A program made the translations under genes and the position numbers. The notes under the pieces were generated by a model. The model did no database searches and was not told where the DNA came from. It worked only from the letters and a program-made list of their open reading frames with translations. This document shows, in pieces, positions 19,307 to 27,569 of a stretch of 64,000 bases of DNA. Position 1 is the stretch's first letter, and the number at the start of each line of letters is the position of its first letter. Source of the stretch: Methylobacterium sp. UNC378MF (GTDB lineage Bacteria > Pseudomonadota > Alphaproteobacteria > Rhizobiales > Beijerinckiaceae); assembly GCF_900103195.1 (NCBI RefSeq), contig NZ_FMWU01000001.1, positions 305,117 through 369,116 of the forward strand, in the 5' to 3' direction.

Positions 19307-20098
19307 TCAGCGTCGTGCTCGTGGTTGGCCGGCAGCCTCAAGGATGAGGTCCGCGATGTCCTGGGCATGCGAGATCAGGGACAGGTGGCTCGCCTTGAGT
19401 TCCACGATCCGCGCGTTCATGCGCTTGGCCATGAACCGTTCGAGGTCCGGGTTGATGGTCCGGTCCTCGGTCGACACCGCATAGAAGCTCGGCTTTGATC
19501 GCCAAGCCGCCTGGGTCGTCCTCCCCGTCAACAACGCCTTGTGGAACGGCTGCTGGACCGCGAACAGAACCTTGGCCCGGTCCGCCGGCAGGTCGCCCGC
19601 GAAGTCCTTCAGGAAGGCCGCCTCGCTCAGACGTCCCTCGTCGCCGTCGAACAGGATCCCCGCCGAGGCGGGCGGTGTCGGATAGGTCTTGGCCAGCGCC
19701 GTGTAATCCTCGCCGGCATCGGGCGCCCGGGCCGCGACGTAGACGAGTGCGGACACCTTCGGGTCGACGCCGGCCTCGGTCACGATCATGCCGGAGAACG
19801 AGTGGCCGACGAGGACCGTCGGTCCCTCCTGCCGGGACAGAACGCGCTGTGCGGATGCGACCGCCTCTTCGAAGGTGGTCAACGGGTTCTGCACGGAGGT
19901 GACGTTCAGGCCCGTCGCCTGCAATCGCGGGATGACCTCCGACCAGCACGACCCATCGGCGAACAGGCCGTGGACGAGGACGACGTTGCGCGCACGCGGC
20001 AGATCCTGCTGGGCCGGCGCCTCCGCGGGAAACAGCGCGGCGGCCGCGCCGGCGACGAGCGTCTGGCCGAGCATTCTCCTGGTCATCATGGCGGGCAT
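19307..20098 (-). CDS. Exported alpha/beta hydrolase
   Basis: 263 aa. The N-terminus TRRMLGQTLVAGAAAALFPA followed by EAPAQQ looks like a twin-arginine or Sec signal, so the enzyme is probably periplasmic. The hydrolase core has the oxyanion strand VVLVHGLFADGSCW, the nucleophile elbow VLVGHSFSGM, an acidic residue in STEDRTINPD and the histidine in ASHLSLISHA. It resembles esterase/hydrolase proteins of the salicylate-esterase-like group. Three closely spaced Met codons (20098, 20089, 20086) leave the start slightly uncertain. Substrate unknown. Confidence 0.82.
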   Translation of the reverse strand: MPAMMTRRMLGQTLVAGAAAALFPAEAPAQQDLPRARNVVLVHGLFADGSCWSEVIPRLQATGLNVTSVQNPLTTFEEAVASAQRVLSRQEGPTVLVGHSFSGMIVTEAGVDPKVSALVYVAARAPDAGEDYTALAKTYPTPPASAGILFDGDEGRLSEAAFLKDFAGDLPADRAKVLFAVQQPFHKALLTGRTTQAAWRSKPSFYAVSTEDRTINPDLERFMAKRMNARIVELKASHLSLISHAQDIADLILEAAGQPRARR

Positions 20099-20461
20099 CT
20101 CCGTTCCGGGCTGGCAGTTGCAGGCAAGCCGTCCATCTTCGCCGTCGGCGCGGGACGGATACGCCCGATGAGCGTCGGCGCTCGCCCTGAGCGTGACCCG
20201 GCGGCCCCGGTCTCGGCCTGCAGGCAGATCGCACCTGCGTGCTGTACGGCATATTCTTCGCTCGTCTCACCGTGTTGCCCAATCATCGCAAGCAACGGAG
20301 AAGCGGAGATAACCTGGCTCACCTCTCGAAGCCGCCCTTGCGGGACGACCGACGGATGGCTGCTGTCGGGAAGCGGCGACAGCTGCCGGAACGGCCGGCA
20401 TGGGTCGCACCCGGACTGGCAGCGCGATGGTTTTACGCCGGTCCTCTTATGAGCGCGCCGG
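20099..20461. other. 363-bp gap upstream of the hydrolase
   Basis: It should contain the hydrolase promoter on the minus strand. I see no gene or clear repeat. Confidence 0.45.
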
Positions 20462-20677
20462 CTATGAAGCGGACGGCAATCCCGAGCTGGGCCGCGCTCG
20501 GTTCACCTTGCCGGCCCGTGTGATCCGAAGGGGTAGCTCACGCATGAGGCTCGCGCGCCGGTAGGGCGTCATCTTCCGCCATGCCCGGATCTCCGGGATT
20601 GTGCGGCCGCAACCCGCGCACCATCCTGTCCGGCCATCGAACTGGCAGACGCCGACGCATGGGTCGTCCTTCTTCAT
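20462..20677 (-). CDS. DUF1289 small cysteine-rich protein
   Basis: 71 aa. DPCVGVCQFDGRTGWCAGCG followed by RTIPEIRAW and MTPYRRASLMREL matches the DUF1289 pattern: four cysteines in an N-terminal knuckle, then a conserved E-I-x-x-W helix. It may bind metal or an Fe-S cluster, but the function is not established. It is divergent from rcnR and shares that short promoter region. Confidence 0.82.
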   Translation of the reverse strand: MKKDDPCVGVCQFDGRTGWCAGCGRTIPEIRAWRKMTPYRRASLMRELPLRITRAGKVNRARPSSGLPSAS

Positions 20678-20719
20678 GGTAGGGGCTCGTCATCCCGGTG
20701 AGGATCAGGCTCGACACCG

Positions 20720-20736
20720 ATAGGGTACCCCCCTAT
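20720..20736. promoter_or_regulatory. RcnR/CsoR-type operator
   Basis: ATAGGG (20720-20725), TACCC, then CCCTAT (20731-20736): an A/T-flanked inverted repeat enclosing a G/C tract, 24 bp upstream of the rcnR ATG. CsoR/RcnR-family repressors recognise G-tracts flanked by A/T inverted repeats, so this is very probably the autoregulatory site controlling rcnR-rcnA. It may also affect the divergent DUF1289 gene. Confidence 0.68.
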
Positions 20737-20760
20737 ATCACATCAACGGAAGGGCGCCCG

Positions 20761-21039
20761 ATGGGCCACACGATCAAGGACAAGACGAAGCTGCTCGCCC
20801 GCGTGCGCCGGATCAGGGGGCAGGCGGAAGCGGTCGAGCGCGCTCTGGAGGCCGAACTCGGCTGCACCGATGTGCTCATGCTCGTCGCCTCGATGCGTGG
20901 CGCCATCAACGGCCTGACCGCCGAACTGATGGAGGACCACATCCGCCATCACGTCGTGAACCCGGCCACCGAGCCAGACGCCGAGCGTGCCCGTGGTGCG
21001 GCCGAGCTGATCGAGGTGGTTCGCACCTACCTCAAGTGA
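20761..21039 (+). CDS. rcnR: Nickel/cobalt-responsive repressor RcnR
   Basis: 92 aa from the ATG at 20761 (MGHTIKDKTKLLARVRRI). This all-helical CsoR/RcnR-family repressor has the complete RcnR metal set at the expected positions: His3, Cys35 (ELGCTD), His60 and His64 (MEDHIRHHV). That HCHH set distinguishes Ni/Co-sensing RcnR from Cu-sensing CsoR and formaldehyde-sensing FrmR. The downstream efflux gene confirms it. Metal binding should release DNA and derepress rcnA. An upstream in-frame start at 20698 would run through the operator and displace His3, so I reject it. Confidence 0.92.
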   Translation: MGHTIKDKTKLLARVRRIRGQAEAVERALEAELGCTDVLMLVASMRGAINGLTAELMEDHIRHHVVNPATEPDAERARGAAELIEVVRTYLK

Positions 21040-21054
21040 CGAGGGGTCTGCCCC

Positions 21055-22170
21055 ATGACGCCGTTGACCGACCTGCTTCAGCAGGGGACCGCACATGCCT
21101 GGCTGTTCGTGCCGACCGCGATCCTGCTGGGCGCCCTGCACGGGCTCGAACCCGGTCACTCGAAGACGATGATGGCGGCGTTCATCATCGCGGTGCGCGG
21201 CACCGTCACACAGGCGGTGCTGCTGGGCTTGGCGGCGACGCTCTCGCACACGGCGGTCGTGTGGGTCATTGCGCTCGGCGGTCAGTATCTCGGGCAACAT
21301 TGGGGGGGCGAGACCAGCGAGCCGTACTTCCAGCTCGCCTCCGCCGTCATCATCGTCGGGATCGCCCTTTGGATGCTGTGGCGGACATGGCGCGAGCCGC
21401 GTGACGAGCATCACCACCACGAGGAAGCGAAGCACGTCGCCGCCCGCGACGGCGTTTTCAAGTTGGAGGTGTTCGAGAGCGGCGTGCCGCCCCGTTGGCG
21501 CTTGAGCCGGATCAAGGGCGTGTTGCCTCCGCCGCAGCGCGTTGCTCTTGAAACGGTCCGGCCGGACGGCGGCCGTCAGGCCTTCTCCTTCACGGACGGC
21601 GGCGATTTCCTGGAGAGCAGGGAGGAGATCCCGGAGCCGCATGCTTTCACGGCGCGGCTGACCCTGGTAGGATCGGCTGGCGTGGAGATCCATGAGGTCG
21701 CGTTCGAGGAGCACGGCCATGATCACGGGCACCTGAACCTGGGCGACGAGGATGATGCCCATGCCCGGGCGCATGCAGACGATATCCGGCGTCGCTTCTC
21801 GGGGCGGCCGGTGACGACGGGGCAGATCGTTCTGTTCGGCCTGACGGGCGGCCTGATCCCATGCCCGGCGGCGATCACGGTGCTTCTGCTCTGCATCCAG
21901 CTGAAGCAGATCAGCCTGGGCTTCGTGCTGGTGGTGTCCTTCAGCATCGGCCTGGCGATCACCATGATGTCGGCGGGCGTGATCGCGGCGTTGAGCGTCA
22001 AGCACATCGCCAATCGCTGGGCCGGGTTCAGCACCTTCGCACGGCAGGCACCCTACGCCTCGGCCGCGCTGATCGTACTCGTCGGCATTTACACTGGCTG
22101 GCTGGGCTGGCAGGGCATCCAGCAGGGCCATGCCGTGCATGCACTCGTGCTGGATCCGAGGCACGGATAA
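21055..22170 (+). CDS. rcnA: Nickel/cobalt efflux permease RcnA
   Basis: 371 aa inner-membrane exporter. The N-terminal helices contain LLGALHGLEPGHSKTMMAAF, the NiCoT-like signature with His29 and His35. A histidine-rich soluble insert spans about residues 115-245 (EHHHHEEAKH; EEHGHDHGHLNLGDEDDAHA). The C-terminal half has further helices with TGGLIPCPAAITVLLLC. At about 371 residues it is much longer than the E. coli protein (about 274), mostly because of this insert. It starts 15 bp after rcnR and should be co-transcribed and induced by Ni or Co. Confidence 0.9.
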   Translation: MTPLTDLLQQGTAHAWLFVPTAILLGALHGLEPGHSKTMMAAFIIAVRGTVTQAVLLGLAATLSHTAVVWVIALGGQYLGQHWGGETSEPYFQLASAVIIVGIALWMLWRTWREPRDEHHHHEEAKHVAARDGVFKLEVFESGVPPRWRLSRIKGVLPPPQRVALETVRPDGGRQAFSFTDGGDFLESREEIPEPHAFTARLTLVGSAGVEIHEVAFEEHGHDHGHLNLGDEDDAHARAHADDIRRRFSGRPVTTGQIVLFGLTGGLIPCPAAITVLLLCIQLKQISLGFVLVVSFSIGLAITMMSAGVIAALSVKHIANRWAGFSTFARQAPYASAALIVLVGIYTGWLGWQGIQQGHAVHALVLDPRHG

Positions 22171-22235
22171 GGTGCGGCCTTTTCGACAACCTGATCGAGA
22201 GCTACCGCACCTCGGGGCTGCTCCCGGCATGACGT

Positions 22236-22273
22236 CCGCGGCGTGTTCGGCCGGGATGCCGAACACGCCGCGG
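22236..22273. terminator. Perfect 16-bp stem hairpin downstream of rcnA
   Basis: CCGCGGCGTGTTCGGC (22236-22251), loop CGGGAT, then GCCGAACACGCCGCGG (22258-22273). It lies 65 bp after the rcnA stop. A perfect 16-bp arm is far beyond chance. No T-tract follows, so it may be a terminator of the hairpin-only kind, an RNA-stabilising end or a protein site. Confidence 0.6.
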
Positions 22274-22359
22274 GTTCGTCGCCACGATGCGTGACCCGCT
22301 GGCCTCAGGCGTTCGCCAGCCTCTGGAGAACGCGCTCGGACGGCGCTGACATGATCCAG

Positions 22360-22376
22360 CTAGACCGGTCGTCTAG
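22360..22376. promoter_or_regulatory. TetR-family-like operator without a nearby tetR gene
   Basis: CTAGAC (22360-22365), CGGTC, GTCTAG (22371-22376): a 6-5-6 palindrome of the TAGAC-N5-GTCTA form seen at many TetR/NemR-type operators. The nearest downstream gene is the haemoglobin, 288 bp away, and no TetR gene is in the window. Confidence 0.5.
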
Positions 22377-22663
22377 TGGCTCGACGACAAGATGCGGATG
22401 GTCCAGAGGCGCCGTCGACTGCCGGACACCACGTTGCAGGCTTCCATCCGATCCCGCCGGTTCGTCCGAGCCGTAGAGGGATAAAGGGCACACATCGATG
22501 AGAGCCACGGCGAAAGACCGCGGACGTACGACGAAACGATTTCGACGCGGACAGCGAAGACCGGCTTACGGCTGGACGCTCAGGCTCTCCCTCCAGCTCC
22601 GCCAGCCCGGTCGGCGTCCTGTCTCCCCTTGAAGAGACCAGCGCCCGCCGGCATCTCATCGTC

Positions 22664-23062
22664 ATGCCCGACGCCACGCTCGACGAAGACAGCCTCACCC
22701 GCTTTCTCGATGCCTTCTACACGCGCGTACGTGGCGATGGGCTGATCGGCCCCGTCTTCGCAGCAGCGATCTCCGACGCGGACTGGCCTCGACACATGGC
22801 GACCATCCAGGCGTTCTGGTCATCGGTTCTGTTCAAGACAGGCCGGTACAAGGGCAATCCGTTCGGCAAACATGTCGCCCTGGGCAGCCTGGAACCGGAG
22901 CATTTTGCACGATGGCTCGGCCTATTCGAAGCAACGGCATCGGCACACTTTCCGCCTGAAACCGCTGCCGTCTTGGCGGAGCGCGCGCACCGCATCGGCG
23001 ACAGTCTGAAGGCCGGCTTGTTCTTCCGACCGAGCTCGACGCACGGGTCGCAGACGGAGTGA
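22664..23062 (+). CDS. Group III truncated haemoglobin
   Basis: 132 aa, typical length. LTRFLDAFYTRVRGDGLIGP, HMATIQAFWSSVLFKTGRYK and GNPFGKHVALGSLEPEHFAR match trHb III proteins, including the FWSSV/GRYKGNP signature around the haem pocket. Group III truncated globins bind haem in the cytoplasm and are linked to NO or oxygen chemistry, with physiological roles mostly open. The ATG at 22664 is the only suitable start. It precedes the topoisomerase on the same strand by about 190 bp, and a functional link is not evident. Confidence 0.9.
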   Translation: MPDATLDEDSLTRFLDAFYTRVRGDGLIGPVFAAAISDADWPRHMATIQAFWSSVLFKTGRYKGNPFGKHVALGSLEPEHFARWLGLFEATASAHFPPETAAVLAERAHRIGDSLKAGLFFRPSSTHGSQTE

Positions 23063-23251
23063 CCCGCGCCGATCCGGCGGGACCGCTCATGCACGGTGTG
23101 CGGGCGCAGGACCGAGGTCTTACCCGCGACAGCGCCGGCTTGCACCTTCAGGGCCGAACCCGGCGGACGGCAGCCTCTCGCGTTCGGCATGAGCCGCGGC
23201 CTTTCGCACCCTTTCCCCGCGATTGCCTGCGCGGTTGCCTGAGAACAAAAT

Positions 23252-25681
23252 GTGAACTATCTGTCGGGCGTGGCGGATGCCTTCGCGGTCAGCGACATGT
23301 CACCTCCGAATTCCGGCCGGACGCTGTTCTTCTTCGAGAAGCCTTCGGCGATGCGGCAGCTGCAGCGCTTCTTCCGCTCGCCGGACACGATCTGCGTGGC
23401 CGCCGAGGGACACTTGCTGTCGGCCCAGGAGCCGGGCAGCATCCGGCCGGAATGGAAGTCCTGGCGCTTCGACGCATTGCCCATCGTGCTTCCCACGATC
23501 CCGGTCAGCTGCGGCACGAACCGGTCCGGCCAGTCGCACGAGCCGAAGATCGCCGCCATCCGGCAAGCGCTGGGTGGCGTCGAGCGCGTGATCATCGCCA
23601 CCGATCCCGGGCGCGAGGGCTCGATGATCGCCTGGGAGGTTCTGGAGCACCTCGGCTGGCGCGGCCGGGTCGATCGGCTCAAGCTCGGCGCACTCGATGA
23701 TGTCTCGATCCGCCGCGCCTTCGCCGCCCTGGCCAGAGAGCCGGGCTCGGGTGAGCGCGATTACGCCGCCTACCTTGAGGCGCTCTGCAGGCAGTACGAG
23801 GACTACCATCTCGGCCTGAACGGCACACGGGCCATCTCGCTTCGCCTGCGCCCGCCGGCCTTCCGGGAGCCCTGGCGCTTCGGCGGCGTTCAGACGCCCA
23901 CCCTCGCCATCCTGGCCGACCTGGAGGAGCGTATCCGATCCTTCGTGCCGCAGGACTTCTTCAAGGTCGCCTTGCACGTGGGCACCCCGTCCGGTGCCGA
24001 ACTGACCCTGTGGCATGCGCCCAAGGAGCGGATCTTCGACGCGGCGGTCGCCGAGACGATCCGGGCGGCAGCCGCGGCATGGTCGGGCCCTCTGGCGGTC
24101 GATCTCAGGGATGTGAGGCGGGCGCCACCCCGGTTGTTCTCGAAAGATACCCTAGCGCGGCGCTGCGCCAAGCGGTTCGGCTGGGATCCGCAGCACACGG
24201 CCGGCCTCGCCCAGGACCTGTACGATCAGGGCTACCTCAGCTACCCGCGCACCGAATCCGAATACTTGCCGGAAGGACAGGCTGCGGACGCCGCGACGGT
24301 GATCGCAGCGGTGACTTCCGTGCTGACCCATCTGCGCAGCCTCATCTCACAGGCCGATGTGCCCCTGATCCGCCGCGGCGCCAAAGGGCACTACGTCAAG
24401 GATCCGGGCGAGCACCATGCCATCGTGCCCTTGCGCAAGGTGCCCGAGCAGAGCCGCCTGTCAGCCGATCAGTTCCGGCTGTGGGACCTCATTGCGAAAG
24501 CTTTCCTCGCGGCTCACCTCCCCGACGGCATCGACGCCCGCACGAGCGTGACGGCCGAGGTCGGGACCACGCTGGGCTCCAAGCGGTTCGTCGCCTCCGG
24601 CAGCGTCATCCGCGTTCCGGGTTGGCGGGCGGTCTACGGCAGCGAGGCTGAGCTCGAAGTCGACCTCGTGCCCGGCAAGGCCAAGCGCGAAGCGGAGGCC
24701 ACGTCCGCTCGCCTGCCGTTCGTGGAAGACGGCGAAGCTGCATCGGCCGCGAGCGCAGAGATCGCCACCGCCATGACCGAGCCGCCGCGGCGGATCACCC
24801 GAGGCGAGCTGCCGGTGGTGATGGGTCGGCTGATTGACCAAGTCGATGATCCGGCGGCCAAGCGTGCCCTCGAGAACCCGGTCAATCCGAACGAACCCAA
24901 GGGCCTCGGCACGGCCGCGACGCGCGATACAATCCTCCCCAAGCTCCTGAAGAGCCGCTACATCACACTGGCGAACGGCAAGGATCCAGCCATCGAAGTC
25001 ACCGAGGTCGGGCTGGCCTTCATCACGGCGGTGCGACGCGTATTCCCGGCCTACGGTGATCCGGTCGGGCGCGCCATGTTCGAGGCGGAGTTGGCGGAGA
25101 TCGGTCGCGCGGCCACGCGCGCTGAGGCCGTTCAGCGCGCGAACACCTTCCGGCAGCGCACCCGTGCGCGCCTTGATGAGCTGATCGCCGCGATCTCAAG
25201 CTCATCGGCGCTCAGCCTCGATCCGAGTCTCATCCCGCCCAGCCAGACCGACAATCGGCCGCCGACCTCGGCCATGACGTCATTCGCGGTCAGCTTGGCC
25301 GAGCGAAAGGGCTTGAAGCTGCCGCGCGGCTGCAAGAGCAGCATCAGCGTCTGCCGGGCGTTTCTGGACACGCATGCCGGGCCGCGCGCACCTCAGACGG
25401 ACAATGCCCGCCAACCCGGCGACCGTCGGATCCCGAGCGCGGCGATGCTCAGCTACGCACGCAGTCTGGCGGAGCAGCGAGGTCTCACCTGTCCGCCTGA
25501 GGCCGAAACGGATTTCGAAGCCTGTCGACGCTTCCTCGACGCGCATGTCTCTCAGCCGCGGCAGCGGACAGGTGAGCCAAGCTCTGGAGCGACAAACGGC
25601 AAAACGCCTGCCGAGCGGGACAAGCGGCGGAGCAGGGTGCCTCGGATGGCGCGAGCGGCGGCGGCACGGCGCCGGGCCTGA
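23252..25681 (+). CDS. Type IA DNA topoisomerase (topoisomerase III-like variant)
   Basis: 809 aa from a GTG at 23252; an ATG at 23297 (MSPPNSGRTLFFFEKPS) may be the true start because family members begin near the EKPS strand. The TOPRIM region includes EKPSAMRQL, AAEGHLLSAQ and IIATDPGREGSMIAWEV. The active-site tyrosine is in YLSYPRTES (Tyr331 of the longer form). PNEPKGLGTAATRDTILPKL matches domain I/IV. There is no zinc-finger tail. Instead the C-terminus has two copies of a unit resembling M-x4-A-x-SLAE-x-x-GL-x(10)-CR-x-FLD-x-H (about residues 670-765). Such variant topoisomerases are often plasmid or accessory genes. It relaxes or decatenates DNA through a 5'-phosphotyrosine intermediate. 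Confidence 0.84.
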   Translation: MNYLSGVADAFAVSDMSPPNSGRTLFFFEKPSAMRQLQRFFRSPDTICVAAEGHLLSAQEPGSIRPEWKSWRFDALPIVLPTIPVSCGTNRSGQSHEPKIAAIRQALGGVERVIIATDPGREGSMIAWEVLEHLGWRGRVDRLKLGALDDVSIRRAFAALAREPGSGERDYAAYLEALCRQYEDYHLGLNGTRAISLRLRPPAFREPWRFGGVQTPTLAILADLEERIRSFVPQDFFKVALHVGTPSGAELTLWHAPKERIFDAAVAETIRAAAAAWSGPLAVDLRDVRRAPPRLFSKDTLARRCAKRFGWDPQHTAGLAQDLYDQGYLSYPRTESEYLPEGQAADAATVIAAVTSVLTHLRSLISQADVPLIRRGAKGHYVKDPGEHHAIVPLRKVPEQSRLSADQFRLWDLIAKAFLAAHLPDGIDARTSVTAEVGTTLGSKRFVASGSVIRVPGWRAVYGSEAELEVDLVPGKAKREAEATSARLPFVEDGEAASAASAEIATAMTEPPRRITRGELPVVMGRLIDQVDDPAAKRALENPVNPNEPKGLGTAATRDTILPKLLKSRYITLANGKDPAIEVTEVGLAFITAVRRVFPAYGDPVGRAMFEAELAEIGRAATRAEAVQRANTFRQRTRARLDELIAAISSSSALSLDPSLIPPSQTDNRPPTSAMTSFAVSLAERKGLKLPRGCKSSISVCRAFLDTHAGPRAPQTDNARQPGDRRIPSAAMLSYARSLAEQRGLTCPPEAETDFEACRRFLDAHVSQPRQRTGEPSSGATNGKTPAERDKRRSRVPRMARAAAARRRA

Positions 25682-25780
25682 CGCGCTCCGGCGCAGGCAT
25701 CCGGGATTCCGGCTCCCGATCGTGACGCCACGAATGGCTCGCGAAGCGCGTATCCAGTCGCTGCAGATCTGGTGGCTGCG

Positions 25781-26143
25781 TTACGCGCCCTCGACGTTCT
25801 GAGAGCGCAGCCAGCGTGCGATGGCGGCGACCGCATGTGCCTGCTCGGAGGCGGTCAGGTCCCGCCCCGCAGGGATGGCGTACCACTTGGCCAGACAGCC
25901 GCGGCAGCAGGTTGCGGTCGCATGCTGTGCCGTGAAGACCGGGTGTCCGCGAAAGGGCGTCTGCTTGCCTTCGTTCCTGGGCTCGGCCGGCGCAAGGCGT
26001 CGGCTCACGAAGTCCCGTGCATGCTCCAGAACGATCGGGAGGCCCTTCTCCCGCAAATAGGCTTGGTCGGCGGCCGCGAGGCGAAACCGCCGCCGAAATG
26101 CGGATTGCGGGAGACGATGAAAGACCTCGTCAAGCGCTCGCAT
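25781..26143 (-). CDS. DUF4186 protein
   Basis: 120 aa from the ATG at 26141-26143; a GTG at 26185 would add 14 residues. QSAFRRRFRLAAADQAYL, EHARDFVSRRLAPAEP, NEGKQTPFRGHPVF and the dense motif AQHATATCCRGCLAKWYAIP match DUF4186. The paired cysteines and histidines suggest a metal site, but no function is established. It is divergent from the DUF72 gene with 66 bp between starts. Confidence 0.86.
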   Translation of the reverse strand: MRALDEVFHRLPQSAFRRRFRLAAADQAYLREKGLPIVLEHARDFVSRRLAPAEPRNEGKQTPFRGHPVFTAQHATATCCRGCLAKWYAIPAGRDLTASEQAHAVAAIARWLRSQNVEGA

Positions 26144-26209
26144 GCACACAGGGACCCGATCACCCGCCGCCCCTCTGCCCGGCACGGCTTCGACGCCTTA
26201 TGGTATCCC

Positions 26210-26965
26210 ATGCTGAGACCGGACCCCATTGCTGTCGGAACCGCCGGCTGGAGCCTGCCGAAGGCCTATGCGCCTCACTTCCCGGAGGCCGGCAGCCATT
26301 TGGAGCGGTACGCGCAGCGTTTCTCAGCAGTTGAAATCAACACGTCCTTCTATCGGCCCCATCGGGTCTCGACCTACGAGAAGTGGGCCGCGGCGGTGCC
26401 GGACGGGTTCCGCTTCGCCGTGAAGGTGCCCCGGGCGATTACGCATGAGCAGCGCCTGACCGGCGCGGACGAACTCCTGGCGCGCTTTTCATGGGAGGTG
26501 GCGGGCCTGGGGCCGAAACTCGGGCCGGTGTTGCTTCAGCTCCCGCCGAGCCTGGCTTTCGACCGGACATCCGCCGAGCCTTTCCTGGTGGCCTTCAGGC
26601 GGCGCTTTCCAGGCGATATCGTCTGTGAACCGCGCCACGCCACCTGGCTTGCCGAGGACGTTGACAAACTCCTCTCCGGACTTGCGATCGCCCGCGTCGC
26701 CGCCGACCCCGCGCCGGCTCGTGGCGCCGACACCCCGGGTGGGTGGACGAACCTGGTCTATTATCGGCTCCACGGCTCCCCACGCATGTACCACTCGGCG
26801 TATGAAGCGCCCGTTCTCAGCCAGATGGCCGCGCACCTGCACCAGCAGGCGGCTCAAGGAGGCCGCGCCTGGTGCATCTTTGACAACACCGCAGAGTTTG
26901 CAGCCACCGGCAATGCTCTGGACACCCTTGCGCTTATAACGTCGAGCAGCCCCTGCACGCCCTGA
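26210..26965 (+). CDS. DUF72 family protein
   Basis: 251 aa. AVGTAGWSLPKAYAPHFPEA, FSAVEINTSFYRPHRVSTYE, FAVKVPRAITHEQRL, PVLLQLPPSLAF, VCEPRHATWLAED, YYRLHGSPRMYHSAYE and CIFDNTAEFAATGNAL are the DUF72 (COG1801, TIM-barrel) signatures in order. The family is widespread and its biochemical role is unknown. The ATG at 26210 puts the first barrel strand at residue 6. The divergent arrangement with DUF4186 suggests a shared promoter region. Confidence 0.88.
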   Translation: MLRPDPIAVGTAGWSLPKAYAPHFPEAGSHLERYAQRFSAVEINTSFYRPHRVSTYEKWAAAVPDGFRFAVKVPRAITHEQRLTGADELLARFSWEVAGLGPKLGPVLLQLPPSLAFDRTSAEPFLVAFRRRFPGDIVCEPRHATWLAEDVDKLLSGLAIARVAADPAPARGADTPGGWTNLVYYRLHGSPRMYHSAYEAPVLSQMAAHLHQQAAQGGRAWCIFDNTAEFAATGNALDTLALITSSSPCTP

Positions 26966-27569
26966 ATTCCAGGCGGAGCAACGGCCGATCAGAAATCATC
27001 CGGCTTCGTTCATGAATTCCGGGGCAGCGCCCGCGCGATGGCGGAAAGCGGCTGTGCGGGGTGTCCCGTGAGGTCGAGCGGAGTGGGCACGTTCGTGCAG
27101 GGCGTGGTGCAGGGCAGCCTTCCTCGATCCGGACAATGATTGGCTCTGTCCGGGCTCGCGCCCGGTGCCGTCGATCGGGTCGCGCGTGGGTGCATCGCTG
27201 CGCAGTCGCTCTGTCCTGGCGCCTCTGTCCCGGCGGCCGACGATTGGCCGCCTGCTCGGAGTAAAAGGCCCCCTCGATCACGGCCGACCGACGGCACGAA
27301 GTCGGGTGCGCGCCAGGATCGCATGCAATGCCACTGGACTGGATCCCGGCCACGCAGAGGCGGCGCCGAATATCCGGCAACCTTCGGCATGACAGGAAAT
27401 GTACCAAAGGCTTTCAGCCCATCACCATGGGCGCGGGAATGACAGAAAATTCGATCTAAAAATCGTGAGATACCGCAGATTTTCGCGGATCCGGATGAAT
27501 TCACGGCAAGTCGGCCCGGATAGTTTGTTTCCCTCGACGGCGGTCAGCCCGTCGCGCGAGGGGAAGACA
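26966..27569. other. 604-bp gap before the chemoreceptor gene
   Basis: No gene is supported. Near the right end are a small GCCCAT-CACC-ATGGGC hairpin (27417-27432) and two similar ten-mers (GACAGGAAAT at 27391, GACAGAAAAT at 27441) that could belong to the promoter. A good ribosome site (GGGGAAG) begins 11 bp before the chemoreceptor ATG. Confidence 0.4.

Larger units (their letters stand above)
22171..22663. other. 493-bp gap with two strong inverted repeats
   Basis: No gene is supported. It holds the 16-bp hairpin at 22236-22273 and the TetR-like palindrome at 22360-22376, listed separately. The right end is the presumed promoter of the truncated haemoglobin. Confidence 0.5.

Noticed and set aside
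17191..19347. 718-codon plus-strand open frame opposite the sugar-acid dehydratase
   Set aside because: It is antisense to a gene with clear catalytic motifs, is rich in His/Arg/Gly without domain structure, and exists because GC-rich codons rarely make stops on the other strand.
20698..20760. Upstream start giving RcnR 21 extra residues
   Set aside because: It would translate the operator and move His3, which must be near the N-terminus to bind metal.
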